Positions 34,561 through 47,094 of a DNA stretch of 64,000 nt are shown in pieces (positions within the stretch are counted from its first letter, which is position 1; each line of letters starts with the position of its first letter). A program made the position numbers and the translations under genes. The notes beneath the pieces were generated by a model. That model was not told the DNA's origin and ran no database searches. It was given only the letters and a program-made list of their open reading frames with translations. The stretch is from positions 59,019,334 to 59,083,333 of the forward strand of contig NC_051084.1 in NCBI RefSeq assembly GCF_004664715.2. The letters run 5' to 3'. Source of the stretch: Peromyscus leucopus (taxonomy: Eukaryota; Chordata; Mammalia; Rodentia; Cricetidae).

Positions 34561-35734
34561 CCATTCACTTTTAGGAAAACAATAAGCTTATCCTCCGTGT
34601 CATTTTCTATATCATGGCTATTCTGCTATAGAATATATAATGATTTTAAGTTCCAATGTTTTATGAGTGTCTGTATATCTACTTGAAAGCTAATACTCTT
34701 TTACTCAGGGAGTACATTAAACCAGGGTACTGAAAAATAAAAGTGAAACAGAATGAATTAAGATTACTTATCATAGCTAAAGTGAGTAGTTGACAAGATT
34801 AATGGCCCTTAAGATTACTGCAGGCTATTTCATCTCTCTGCTAACCGTACTTGTCCACTTTTTCTCTCTCTTCCCTCCCAGCAGATGATTTTATCTTGTA
34901 TTGGACTGAGAGCATGAACGGTCATTACAGCCTATCTTCTTACCTGGGAAGCTACAGAAGTCGTTCACACTTTCACAGTCTGCCTCTTCCTTTCTTGTTC
35001 TGATAAACCAGTGTCCCTTCTCCAAGTATAAAGAACAAGTCCTTCTCCGTGGCTCGTAGCCCCTTCCCTCTCATTCTGACAACGACAGTGACGTTTCCTA
35101 CAGGAATAGCTCCCTATAGCCGTACAACTTAGCTTCCCATCTATTTGCTGACAAATACCCAGTTTATATGTTCAGAATGGACTTCTCTGAACTCCAATTC
35201 ATGTGAATAGAGTATAGGGTTTCTAATTTATGTACCTCATATACTTACCCTTAGAATTTATAAAGTTGAACTCACCATACAGCCTCTCACCTTTCTCAAC
35301 TTGGGAATAACACAGTATATTCTGTCTCCATCTGTGGCATCTATACTTAGTTCAAGTGAGAAACCTCGGCCTCATCCCAATTCCTAGTGAGCGCCAACAT
35401 CTAAGCCAATCAGTCTTGTTTCTCCCACTGAATTATGTTGTGGTTCAGGCTCCTGTTTTTTGTTTCCATGATAAGCATCTTTGCCTATCCTGTATTTTTT
35501 TCCATGTGGGCTTTTGTAACAATTTAATGGATTTCCTGCTTATACTTTTCCCTATTTATATCTCACTAATCTCCCAGAATTTAGAGTATACAATAAAGGT
35601 ATTATTTTGGAAGTAAAGCTAGATTTGAATTATTCAAACAATATAGGAAATGATGGAGAACAATGTCAAGCCCTTCTGAAATCTCATCATCTGGAAATAT
35701 TAAGTGAATATTTTTGTAAAATTTTTCTCTACAC
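34561..35734. other. Unique AT-rich sequence, no gene seen
   Basis: No repeat or coding signal recognised. Confidence 0.5.
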
Positions 35735-35866
35735 ATATTTTGTGAGGAGAGGGAGGATATGGCGTCTTGCTGTGTAGTCCTGGTTAATCTTGAACTCATA
35801 ATAATCCTCCTGCTTCAGCTTCCTGAGTATTGAGTTCAGAAGAGTGTGCCACAATGTCCACCCAGT
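35735..35866 (-). mobile_element. Old B1/proto-B1 SINE, minus strand
   Basis: Text 'cttgctgtgtagtcctggt...ttgaactcataataatcct...cttcagcttcctgagtattg' is the reverse complement of a diverged 7SL-derived SINE. Confidence 0.65.
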
Positions 35867-36500
35867 TTAATTTTGTTTAGGTGAGTGAATACACAGCACC
35901 AATCATTTTATAAAGAGATGTTGTGACATAACATAACATGCAACATTGTTTTCTAACACTAATTTAAATATCGACATATACTTATATATTTATGTTTAAA
36001 TTTTTATCAAAATAGGACAAAGACTATTTAAAGAAATAATAGGAAAAGGGAGCTGTCCATGAAAAGCAACAACCTTTTCATATCCTGTATCTTCCTTAGT
36101 CTTCTTTCAAACTCTTAATGGTTTCTGCTTTTAGGTTTATGAGTCTAACTTGATTATCTGTACTGTGTTGGAATATTTGTTTTAAAAATTGTCTGTCGAT
36201 TTCCTTCCATGATAAATGAAGATTTGGTGCACGTCAATTTCTCTTGATGGGCCTCTCTTTCCTCCCTCACAGTAACTATTCAGCTACTATTAGTCCTTCT
36301 GGGGCTATTGGTGTACGTGTAACAGTGCGTGTTTCCTTCTGGCTTGTGTTTCCCTGGGTGTGGGAAATCTACCTTGACTCTCTCAGTCCCCTCACCGTTT
36401 GATTTCCTCACTTTGTAAGATTTACTTTCACTTTTCTTTTTAGCAAGACTGAAAACAGTTTCTACTGTATAAACAGTTAATTTTCCCATACTTCACTTTC

Positions 36501-36739
36501 AATTTTAAAATCTTCATAGTGGACAATTGCTTCTCCTGTTACTGTAATTAAATGTTCTGGTTCACTGCTGAGACAAGCAGGTATAACATGATAACAAGTT
36601 CTTGTGTGTATAAGGCCGCTTCCCTATATACACAAATTTAAAATTTTAAATCTACATACTGAAAAGGGGCTTCTCCCATTATCATAACTTTATGATGCAG
36701 TTGACTGTTTGGCAAAACAAGTATTATATGATAACATGT

Positions 36740-36791
<52 letters not shown>

Positions 36792-36830
36792 GGTCCTTTC
36801 CCTATCTATATACACAATTTAAATTTTATT
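36501..36830. repeat. Diverged tandem duplication; only the second copy carries an expanded (GT)24
   Basis: Copy A (about 36501-36640) and copy B (about 36642-36830) share 'aattttaaa', a 'gcttctcc.tta' block, 'atgataaca.gtt' and the closing 'ttccctat...atacacaa.ttt'. Copy A has 'cttgtgtgtataagg' at the site where copy B has (GT)24 (36742-36789) followed by 'aagg'. Confidence 0.85.
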
Positions 36831-37450
36831 TACCCTTCTCTTGGACAATTCCTCAATTTGTACTTATAGTTTCAAGGCAACCATCAAGGGTACAGAATAG
36901 CTTCCACCCACCCTCATATACACTTTTAGGCACGATGATTAGTTTGTGGACCTCACCTTGAAACTGATCTTACCACACAGCAGATACAATATAACTTTCT
37001 TATTATCATCCCATATTAGACTCCTTGTTTCCTGCACTTCATGTCTTCCTCATTCTTGCTTAGTTACTTTCTGTCCTAGGATCTGCCTTCAGTAACCTCA
37101 CAGAAAGTGGTGTATAGAAGATACATTTTCTGAGCCTTTGCAAGTAATTTTATTGCGTCATGACACATGTCTAGTAATCTGGTAAGGAAATGACTTCAGA
37201 GTTCAACTTCAAGCCTTCTGAAGGTGAATTTCCTTGCAAGATAACAGTCAGCGATGCCATCTTTTCTCTGTGGTGCTGGCCAATCTCTCAATATTAGCTT
37301 CTGGAACCAGGGTTTGTTTCACCTTCTATGCTCTGCACTCCCCGGGTCCTCCCAGTCAAAATACTTACAATGGTGTTAGCAGTAGGATGCTCTTACCTAT
37401 CATTCTTTGAAACTTTTCTCCATTTTTATGTCCCTGTTTTCAGGAGTCAC
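36831..37450. other. Unique sequence, no gene seen
   Basis: No repeat or coding signal recognised. Confidence 0.45.
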
Positions 37451-37459
37451 ACATAAATG

Positions 37460-38690
37460 TATTTTCTTAAATTTATTTTTGAGAAGCTCATACATAGGTA
37501 CAAAGTATCTTAGTCATATATAGGCTCCATTTTCCCCTCCAATTTCCCCCAGACCCCACTCAACATGTCCCCCTCCAAACTTCATGTCCTCTTTTTCCTA
37601 TATACCTCACTGAGTCCAATTAGTGCTGCTCATTTGCATATGAATATAGCACCGTCCACTGGAGAATAGGCAACCTATCAGTAGCTATACTCCTGGAGAA
37701 AAATGACTCTCCCTCCCACCACGGCAATCAGCTGCTGATAACTTCTTCAGCTTGGTGTAGAACCTCATGAGTCCCTCCTCCATCTAAGCTGGTGGTCTGA
37801 CTGCCTTGGTCTTGGGTAGGTTTTATTCAAGGATCCACAGCAGCTGTGTCTTCTTCATGAGTGCCATAGTCACATCCCGTCCAGAGGACAGCATTTCACA
37901 GTACTTCACCACCCTCCTCCTCTTTTTATCTCCTTTTCCATGATGTTACCTGAGCCTTTGGATAGAGAGTTTGTACTGGTAGCCCACTGAAGGCTGAGCA
38001 GCCAACAGTTAGCTTTTAAAGTCTACACTTGGACCAGTTACAAATCTCTGTAGTAACGACTGCCCACTGCAAAAAGAAGCTCTCTGGCCAAAGTAGTGAA
38101 CAGCACAGATCTATCGGTATGAACAGAAAGATTTAGAAAGCAGTTTGACAGCACGGTCATTTTGAAAAATAGTTGTTGGCACACTAGGGTGTAAGATCAT
38201 CCCAGCATGAATTTTTGATCAAATTTATAGTACCAAGCGTGAATGCCCTCCTATGGAGCAGTACTCAATTAAAGCAGGAAGTGTTGGTTACCCCCATAAT
38301 AGTTATGCCATTATTGCCCTGGTGGGTTCTCTTTCTCAGATGGTAAGTACCATGTAAGCAAGGTCCTATGCTAGGTGAGACCATTGATGTCCTTCCTCCC
38401 AGTGGCCTGTCTAACACTTTCCAGCACTATGAAAGCTACCCAGCAGAAAGAAAGTTTCCTGGTCAATCAAGATTGATTTCTCATGTCCTCATATCAAACT
38501 GTGTTATGTCTTTAACAATTCCTATCATGTAGTTATTTATGATAGGCAATCCATAAGAGTGGTGATAGCCTGTGTTGTTTTGTTTATATCTGGGAGGTCT
38601 TTGACCAGTAACTCCTAGAGAGCTGCTGCATGCCTGGCACTGAGGTTTACGTTAAACGTATGGGAATAGCATCGTCCACCCTTGCAGGGC
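37460..38690 (-). mobile_element. Old L1 3' UTR (Lx type), minus strand
   Basis: Left edge 'aaatttatttttgagaagct' followed by the Lx 3' UTR order: 'atgtcctctttttccta', 'tccaattagtgctgctca', 'ccactggagaataggcaac', 'caatcagctgctgataact', 'gtcttcttcatgagtgcca', 'gaagtgttggttaccccca'. Strongly decayed and without coding content. Confidence 0.7.
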
Positions 38691-38899
38691 ATCTTAATTC
38701 AAACTTCTTTTTAAAAAGGATACATTCTGTAATTACTTAACAAACTAGTGAGTTTCTATAAGGCTTTTTTATACACCCTCAGTTTCAGGGAACCCTTGCA
38801 TAACATCCTCTCTTCTACTCCCACCCTCGTCCCTGCTTAAACCCTTAATCTCCAGTGTCCCTCCTCACCCCTTTAATATCACAATTCAATTATCTCCTC

Positions 38900-39640
38900 C
38901 AACAATGTTTTTAAATGGGTGCATTAAGGACAGTAGGGTTTCATATCACCATTTCATATACTTTATTTTTGTTTACTACTCCCCAACATTCCTTATTTCC
39001 CCGATGCCCTCTCTGTTAAAACTTCCGCCGGGCAGTGGTGGCGCATGCCTTTAATCCCAGCACTCGGAAGGCAGAGCCAGGCAGATCTCTGTGAGTTCGA
39101 GGCCAGCCTGGGCTACAGAGCAAGATCCAGGACAGGCACCAAAACTACACAGAGAAGAAACCCTGTCTCGAAAAACCAAAAAAAAAAAAAAAAAAAAAAA
39201 ACCCAAAAAACTTTTCCATCCCCAATATTCCTCCTATCTATTTTCATCTTTACCTATATTCTACTGCCCCCCACCAAAGTACCCACTCCGTTCACCCATT
39301 TCTAGGTTTCTGGCTTTCACATGTACATAAACATGAACAAAGCATTCAAGGCTAAGATCCACATGTGAGAGGAAACGTGCAGCATTTGTCTTACTGGGCC
39401 TGAGTGCCCCCATTCAGTCCCACTGTTTCCAGTTTCCTCCATCTACCTGTAAATCTCAGATTTCAATCTTCGTTACAGCTTCTGAGTGTTCTTTCTTGCT
39501 CCTAAGTAGAGCTTTTCATGGTTCTATACTGTCTTGCTGTATGTGTGTGACATCTGCTTGCTTATAATTGGCATGGTGGTTGAAAAAGTTCTTTTCTATT
39601 CCTAATATTATCTATGTTTCCTTAGGGCACTACATGAGGT
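38900..39640 (-). mobile_element. Old L1 3' sequence, minus strand, split by a B1
   Basis: Right part 'catttgtcttactgggcct', 'cagtttcctccatctacct' and 'gtaaatctcagatttcaat' is the reverse complement of the end of an old L1. The B1 at 39027 interrupts it. Confidence 0.5.
39027..39200 (+). mobile_element. B1 SINE, young, cricetid-type 3' half
   Basis: Nearly full-length: 'gccgggcagtggtggcgcat', 'aatcccagcactcggaagg', 'gagttcgaggccagcctgg', then the cricetid-type 'caggacaggcaccaaaacta' and 'ccctgtctcgaaaaacc', with A20 at 39179-39200. A possible degenerate target duplication, 'aaaacttcc' / 'aaaacttttcc', lies on either side. Its stop-free body explains two overlapping spurious reading frames. 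Confidence 0.93.
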
Positions 39641-39967
39641 TTGTTGTGACCTTGCTTGACCTTGAATGTCAGGCAATGTCTAACTTTTTCTTTTTCTTTT
39701 TTTCTTTCTTTCTTTCTTTTTAGTATACTAAAAAAGTTGATTGTAAAGTTTGAGTTTTCTTAAAGGAAAGTGGCTGGGGATGTGGTTGCTAGGCTGCAGA
39801 ATTCCTAAATGGAACAATGGACTTGGTTGTAGCTAAGGTGTCAACATCTCTGCTTTGGGGCTCCTTGGACTATGTCCCATGATGAGAACTGTTTTGGTTT
39901 GTTCTTTGGGACAAGTAGATGGGCAGTATGTGAAGACTGTTTCATCATCACACTCACTTACATTTTG

Positions 39968-40046
39968 TGGTGCTGTGGGTTGGACTCAGTGTGCCATGCA
40001 TATTACGCAGGCACTCCCATAGAGCTATGCTTCCGCACTTTACATC
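39968..40046 (-). mobile_element. ID-like short SINE, minus strand
   Basis: 'gtggtgctgtgggttggac', 'tcagtgtgccatgcatatta' and 'gcaggcactcccatagagct' are the reverse complement of the ID/B4 head. Decayed. Confidence 0.45.
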
Positions 40047-40059
40047 CTCACACTTTCAA

Positions 40060-41220
40060 AAATTAACATGTTAAGTTTTCATCCCGTCGCCTTCATGCTG
40101 TCTTCTCACTTTTACAAACCCTCCCTTGCTGTTGACTCTAGATTCTAGTTCACCCCCCACACTTGGCTTCTTCGTGCACAGGAAGTGTCCTTCATACACT
40201 TCCCGCCTCTTCATTCTTCAGTCTCCCAGGTACTGACTCTGCCTCTTTTTGTCAACTACTGTCCTTTATTTTACTCTCTTTGGTCTTTTTTGTACTTTGT
40301 CACTCAACTCCAATGTTGGGAGAGAGAAGGGTACCAACATATGTGCACAGTCTGTTAGCTTGAGCCACCACCGGAGTCTGCATTCTGTTTTCAATTAAAA
40401 GTAATCAATTGAATTTCATTTGACATTAAGAAAAGACATGCAAACATTCTTAAAGTTTTAAGGCAACTTTATTATGCTTTGTAACTGTGTTTCACTATTG
40501 CTCTTAATCCTGTATTTCTGGTTTAATGCTTATTACAATTTTTAACCATATTTATAGTTCTTAATACCTAAATGTTTTTTTTTCCTCTTGTATGGACTTT
40601 AATCAAAGTGAAAATAATTTGAAAATACATTATAGTAAAAATACTTCAAAAGTATGGTATCTCCACAAGTTTTTCCATACTCAGAACATATTGTTTCTAT
40701 TGTCTTTCAAACTGAAGAACCTCTGGCTGGTTTTAGAATGCCTGGGTCTCTTTGTAATAGTTTGTATTTAAGCATAGTAGAAGTTGCCATTTACCACATG
40801 TCACACCTCTAGTTAGTTGGAGTTTTCACTGAACTATATTTCCAACTAAACAGTCATGGCTTGCTGTCACCATTGTGTCTTTTCCCAATGTGCTCATTAT
40901 ATATGACATGGATGTTGGTTGGACACAGATCTTTGGATCACATTTCTTCTTCAGAGTTTAGGAGATATGACATCATCATTCTAGCTTAAAATATTACTCT
41001 ACAAAAGAGTGAGCATAGTCTGCTGCTGTTCCCAATGGTAAGAAACTAACTATTGGTTCTCATATGACAGAGGCAACCTCCCTTTATCCTTGAAATCTGG
41101 CAACAAGAAGAGAATCACCTAGAATAAATAGAAATGGATACACTTTTAGATTATGCTATTTATTTTAGGCTCAGTGCCTTATTATTATATTTCAGAATTT
41201 TCCAGTTTTTTATTGTAATA
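40060..41220. other. Unique AT-rich sequence, no gene seen
   Basis: No repeat or coding signal recognised. Confidence 0.45.
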
Positions 41221-42540
41221 CTTATTCTGATTCATTTATTGGATTTTCAACTCAAGGATGCCTATATCTATTAAAGCTTGTATAACATTACCTTGGTCAC
41301 TCTTCCATAGCTATTACCTTCAATTTCCCTTAATGTGTTCATCTTTTTCTTTTGATTTTCCTGTGCTTATCACAAGCCTCCCTCTGCATAAGCAATTTGT
41401 TTTTTAGCCATGTCCATTCAATTCCTTTCTGCATGTAATTTATTTATTAGTTCCATAATGGTGTTATTATAGTTTCAATTTGTTTCCTTATATTTTCAGT
41501 TTTCATCTTTACCTCATTCTGTGTTGTTATTATCTGACTTTTGAGTTGGTATTTTATTCAGTTTGTGCTTTTAATATGTTTTTTTATGGTATGCAATGGT
41601 AGTTAAAAGTTGGCCTGTGTTCTTTAAGCCTGGCTGAGGTGGTTTCTTTTATTGTTCTTTTATCACTGTTGTTCTCTTGCACACTTCTCATGCCACTATT
41701 TTTTCACCCTGTTGGCACTCCCAGTGAATTCTGTCTATTTTTGTTTCCTCTTCTGGCATAGACTGGCAAAACTCCCCTTCAGTCCCTTCACATGCTTTCT
41801 GAGTCTGAGGACCATCCTCTGGAATACATAGCACAAGGGCTCGCTAATAATGTGTCCTCACTTCTAAGCAGCTGGGGGAATGAATGTTGGCAGATCAGCA
41901 TGAGTATAGAAAATGTTCTTGGACTGGGAACAATCTAGTAGTTTAAATATGCTATCTTCGGGCTTTTTCTGTTTGCTCTTCTTACTGGGGTGTTTAACAT
42001 CTTCTGTTCCAGTCTGGATGTGCTGGTTTCACTGGGAGCCCTGTTTCCTCGGTCTAATGTAGTGCTCTATGTAGGTACCCACACTCTGAAGGTATTTCAC
42101 TATCTTGAGGATTGTTCTTTACCACTTAGTGCATTTCTCTGTTAAAATCCACTTAGGGTTTTCCAAAATTTCATGTTCAGATTTCCTTCTGGTTGATGAT
42201 GCATTTTGTATAGGGTATAGATGAATTTCTCCTACTATTATCCCATCTAATAATCTTTATGTTCATGGCTAAATTTTGTATATTTATGCTTGTTCTGCTA
42301 ACCTTATCCATTCAGGCTTATTTAAACCAAGTGTTTTCATGGCTTCTCTTTACCATCCATTTTATTTCCTTTGCTTTTCCTGGATTCTATGAGATTAGTA
42401 AACGTTCTGTATGATCTTTCTCCTTCCTTTCCTTCTTTTCTTCTTCCTCCCTTTCCTGCTCCAAATTCTTCCAGTTTTTCTTCATGTTCTTCTTCTGCAT
42501 TTAGTTGTTTGGATGATCTAAGTAGTTTGCATGCATAAAT
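41221..42540 (-). mobile_element. Probable ancient L1-related sequence, minus strand
   Basis: T-rich text with repeated short phrases ('ttcttttgattttcctgtg', 'attccttt', 'ttccataatggtgttatta') of the sort seen when an old L1 5'/ORF1 region is read on the opposite strand. No single anchor is decisive. Confidence 0.3.
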
Positions 42541-42548
42541 ATTCTGGA

Positions 42549-42664
42549 GGCCTGCATAGGTAGCTCAGTCTCCATGAGCGTTTGTTGCTCTTGCAGAGGA
42601 CCTGGATTGGTTCCCAGCCCCCACATGCATACACATATAATGCATCTTTAAAAATAAGTACAGA
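42549..42664 (+). mobile_element. B2-type SINE, truncated
   Basis: 'cctgcataggtagctcagtc', 'ttgctcttgcagaggacctg' and 'gattggttcccagccccca' form the tRNA-like B2 head, ending 'atgcatctttaaaaataag'. Confidence 0.7.
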
Positions 42665-42719
42665 AGGAGGGGGAGCAAAAAAATAATAGTAAGGATATCT
42701 AAAAATGTCATAAGGAATC

Positions 42720-44075
42720 ATACTAGTAATTATTTTCCTTAAATATTATAATATACAAAAGTCTTTGTATAAATATACAGAAATACTTTAAGTGAAATTT
42801 TATCATCTGGCCTGATAATGCTCCCCCAAGAGCCAAAGAGCCTAACAAAAATGCTAACATCGATATGAGAAGCCCTCTTCTGATTTGCTCATCAGGGTAC
42901 ACAAAAGACTGCCCAAACATACAGACTATTGTCATTATCCTTAATAGCTTCCCTGCCCCCTGAGATGGAAGGTGAATTTCTATTGCTAAAGACATCATGA
43001 ACTTCAGACATGGAGTCCAGAGGCCCCTGAGTTGGAATTGACCTAAATGCCTCCTCCATGAGGATTAGCTTTTATGCTACCAGAAAATAATATGCAAGCT
43101 TCTAAACGAGGGAAGCAACCAACAGCCCTATCCAGTTATGATGCAGATGAACCACATCAACCCGCAGGGCAGGATAACACTAAGGGTGGCAGTGTAAAGG
43201 ATAACATAAGGCAATTGTGGTACACATGCCTTGGTGGTGACCAATAGCTCTCTAATCGGCTTAAGATCTAATCAACAAGAGCGAAATCATTCCTGGTACC
43301 AGAAACCTAGCCAATTACCCAGGGCTAATGAAGTCATGGATCTTGGGGAAAAACCTAAGGCCACCACTTTACTAAACCAAAATGGTCCCTAACTATATAC
43401 TAATAATTTGTTCTTATACCCATAGGTAAGTGTCTTCCTCATCAAAGAAACTTGTCTTTGCAACAAACAGAGATCTTTATAGAAAACCACTACCAACCAA
43501 CACGCACTTTTGTGGAGCCCAATCTCAATAGCTATATCTAAAAAACAGCTCCTGCATCTGAGGCTCCGGGATCATTGTAGAGGAGGGAGCAGAAAGACCA
43601 CAGGAGTCAGAGGAACAGGGGGCTTGCACGAGATCATGTCTCCTAGAAATGTCAAAAGCTACACCCATAACTTCTCACCAACATAGCTGCTTTAATATGA
43701 GTTGAACAAGGACAACTAGACATGCTGCCATGGGCAAGGAAAAGCCCTTGAGGCCTCAACCCAACACAAAGAACTATCGGCGACTACGGAATGCTGAGAG
43801 CTGAAGAAACAGTCTTCCCAGGGAGTAACACACTAAGTGATTATCTGTTATCAAATGGTCAGCCTTGAAAACATGCATACAAGTAGCATTACACAGACTG
43901 AGCATGTTATATTTATGAATTTTATATATATATAATGTATGTGTAACAACAATTATAAAAAAAAGTGGCTATGAATTAGAAAGAGAGCAAGGAGGAATAT
44001 ATGGGAGGTTTGGAAAGTTGAAGAGAGAAATTATGCAATTATATGATAATCTTAGAAATAAAAAATAAAGTTTTA
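42720..44075 (+). mobile_element. Old L1 3' UTR (Lx type), plus strand
   Basis: Phrases in order: 'gacatggagtccagaggcc', 'tgcagatgaaccacatcaa', 'agtgtcttcctcatcaaag', 'aacttgtctttgcaacaaa', 'gctcctgcatctgaggctc', 'gggatcattgtagaggagg' and 'aaagagagcaaggaggaat', then an A-rich end at about 44060-44073. A fourth L1 3' end in the window; no coding part is retained. Confidence 0.72.
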
Positions 44076-44119
44076 TTGTTTTTCTTTAACCCACAGCAAA
44101 TAATGTAAAGTAGCGTATT

Positions 44120-45995
44120 TATATTAACAAGCATTAATTTAACAACATTTTATGGCATAAATATACCTGGGTCACAAACTCAGATCAAGCAGTATAAGTT
44201 GTTCCTAAATCTGTATACTCCTTCCTGGTTTTCCTTCCCTTCCTAAAGCTGGCTTTCTGTCTTCTTCACCAACCTGGTTTTGCCTACTGTGAACTTCATA
44301 TAAATGAAATATGGTGACGTGAACTCTTTGTGTCTGGTCCCTCTTGTCCACTGTTTGCTGTTAGCATCACATGGTATGGGTTTGTACTGGTGACCCGGGT
44401 GCGTCTGTTGCTTTGAGTATCCCATTAGATAAGTACCCTACAACTATTTATCCATTCTGCTCCTGCCCCATATTAGGTTGTTTTTAGGTGTTTGGTGATT
44501 ATGAATAATCCTATTTTGAACATATGTTCATATCCTTTATTTGTTGTAAAATCACTTTATTGTAACTAATTCACAAATAATATCATACAGCTAGATTAAG
44601 GTAGCCACTCAAACAAATGCTTGCCAGTTCCCAACTCTGTTTATCCCAGTGAACTTCTATACATTCAGAATGGCCATTCTAGAGCCATAGAGTTTTGCTT
44701 AGTATTTTGCTCTTTCACTGTAAATATTATTATTATGCTCTTATCCATCACAAAGAAAAGAGAAAAAAAGCATGCAGAGTTGAATTCAGAAAACCAGTTT
44801 TACAGCCTGTTTCATGACTCACGTGTCCTTCTGCCTACCTCCCTTCCTTCTTCATCACCCAATGTTACCCTTGTTGGTCTCTTTTCTAAATGTAATGCCA
44901 TACCTACAATTATAGCTGTTTACATATAAACATGCATAAATTGTAGACTAGGATCAACATATAAGGAAGAACTTTTTTTCCCCTCTGAGTTTGATTGACC
45001 TCATTTAATATTATGCTTTCTAAATCTACCCATTTTTTTCCTGCAAATTTTATGATTTCACCTTTCTTTAGGGCCAAATAATAACTTACTCTGGATACAT
45101 ACTACATTTCATTTTCAATTCATCTGTTTATGGACATTTGGTTTCCATTCCTGGCTATCATAAACAAAGTAACAATAAATGTGAATGGCTAAACATTTCA
45201 GGTAAGATATTGAGTTTACTGGGTACATGCCTAGGTATGGGCATACAGCTTGATCATATAGCAAGTTCTATTTTTAGTTTTTGGAGGACCTTCCAGATTG
45301 ATTCCCATAATGACTGCATTAATTTGCACTCCAGCTAGCACTGAATAAGAGTTCCTCTTTCCCTACAACTTCGCCAGCGTTTGTCTGAATTTCTTGATGA
45401 TCACCATTCTGACTGGGGTGAGGTGGAATCTTAAAGTAGTTTTACCATGTATTTCCCTGATGACTAGGGATATTGAACACTTTATGAAGTAGTTTTCAGC
45501 CATTTCTGTTTTGTTTTTTTTTTTAATTGAGAACTGTCTGTTCTTTTCAGTAGTCTGATTGTTGATTGGAAGTTTTATTTTCTTGCTATTTAATTTTTGC
45601 AGTTGGTTGTAAAGTCTGGCTATTAGCCCTGAATCTGAAGTGTAGCTGGTAGTATTTTCTCCCATCCAGTGGGCTATTAGTGCTGGTGATAGTTTCTATC
45701 ACTGTGCAGAATGAAACATTTTAATTTAATATAGTCCCATCTGTTGATACTTGAGGTTAGTCTCTGTTCAGGTTGTGTTCACCTCCTTCTTGGAACCTAT
45801 CTTTCATACATGTTTAATTTACATTTCTGTTGGGTTTATGATTCAGAATTAAATATTAGAGCTACTGGATCTTAGGCTATATGATCAATACTTATTACAA
45901 AAGTCTTTTGATGTCAGTTTACCAATTTTTATTTCCATGTCAGGTGCACAAAAGTTGTACTACATGCTTACCACAATTTCACCGCAAACAAGGGA
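44120..45995 (-). mobile_element. Old L1 ORF2 C-terminal region and 3' end, minus strand
   Basis: 'cctgatgactagggatattg', 'tctgactggggtgaggtgg', 'tttctcccatccagtgggc' and 'agtcccatctgttgatact' are the reverse complement of the ORF2 C-terminal coding region. The frame at 45363-45665 (minus) reads FIKCSISLVIREIHGKTTLRF then TPVRMVIIKK, which is L1 ORF2. The boundary with the T-rich left part (44120-44940) is uncertain, and 45830-45995 looks like a second L1 fragment. Confidence 0.7.
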
Positions 45996-45999
45996 CTTC

Positions 46000-46880
46000 T
46001 TGTTTCATTAAATTTGACCTGTTACAGGGAATTGCTGATGGGAATCCCCCTTTAATGTTTCATTAAATTATGAGGCATTGTCTGTAGTCTGCCTTCCCTT
46101 GCAGCTGGTAAGACAATCTCTGAATTCCTGTGTTTGGTTTCACTATAGTGAGTCTAAGTGTGGATATAATTTTTATACTCTTGTTTTTTTTTTTTAATAG
46201 TTTACTTCCAGCTGAAGGAGTTAAATTTTTATTTAATTTAGGAGAGCTCTTTTAAAACAATATTTCCTTGTGATTAAACTTACTATTTTTCATGTTGGCA
46301 GTACTGCTTGCCTTTCTGTTTCTGATGAATAGGGTCACTTAACAAATTTTGAGCCAGATACATATTTTGCATCTTTCCTTTTTCATTTTTATATGTTTTT
46401 TGTTCTATGTTGGATCAGAGGAGGTAAGTTAAAGTGTGAACTAATTGCTGTAGTTTGGCCAGAGAGGCTAAAATGAAGAAGTACATGACATTTATTTTAA
46501 ACTAAAGTAAGTAATTATAAAATAGCCAGTTTTACCATATTTGGAGTCTATTTAGAGGTGTATTCTCACTGGATAATCATTTGAAACATGTTTTAATGTG
46601 CAGTAGTGGTAGTTTAATGGAAAGAAGCATTTGTTCATAAGATCATTTAAAATGTTTTTGGTCCATATGAAATTAAATCTCACTTCTAAGTTCTAGTATA
46701 AGGAAAATATTCTGAGTAGAAGGCTGTTTGATTCTATATGACATTGTCATTTGATACTTTAAATTTTTATCTAATTGGAAAAAAGATTAAAATTTCCATG
46801 TAAAATGCATGTGAATGTGAGATATGCATGCATGTATGGACTGTAAAATACATGTGAGTGTGTGTATATACATATATATG
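46000..46880. other. AT-rich unique sequence, no gene seen
   Basis: No repeat family recognised with confidence. Confidence 0.4.
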
Positions 46881-46886
46881 AAATGT

Positions 46887-47022
46887 GAAAAAGAAAGGAG
46901 GAAATGAAGGATAAAGGGGGAGGGAGAGAAAATGAAAGGAAAGAAAGGAGAGAAACCAAAGGGAAAAAGTGGGGAGGGATTGGAAAGAGAAAGAGAAAAA
47001 GAGGTGGGGAGGGGGAGGAAAG

Positions 47023-47078
<56 letters not shown>

Positions 47079-47094
47079 GGGAGAACCACTGAGG
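46887..47094. repeat. 200-bp purine tract ending in (GA)n
   Basis: The plus strand is almost only A and G, with fewer than about ten pyrimidines, and closes with (GA)26 at 47024-47075. Overlapping frames on both strands (Glu/Arg-rich and Leu/Ser-rich) are composition artefacts. Confidence 0.93.

Noticed and set aside
45363..45665. 100-codon minus frame
   Set aside because: It is a fragment of the L1 ORF2 C-terminal region and not an independent gene.
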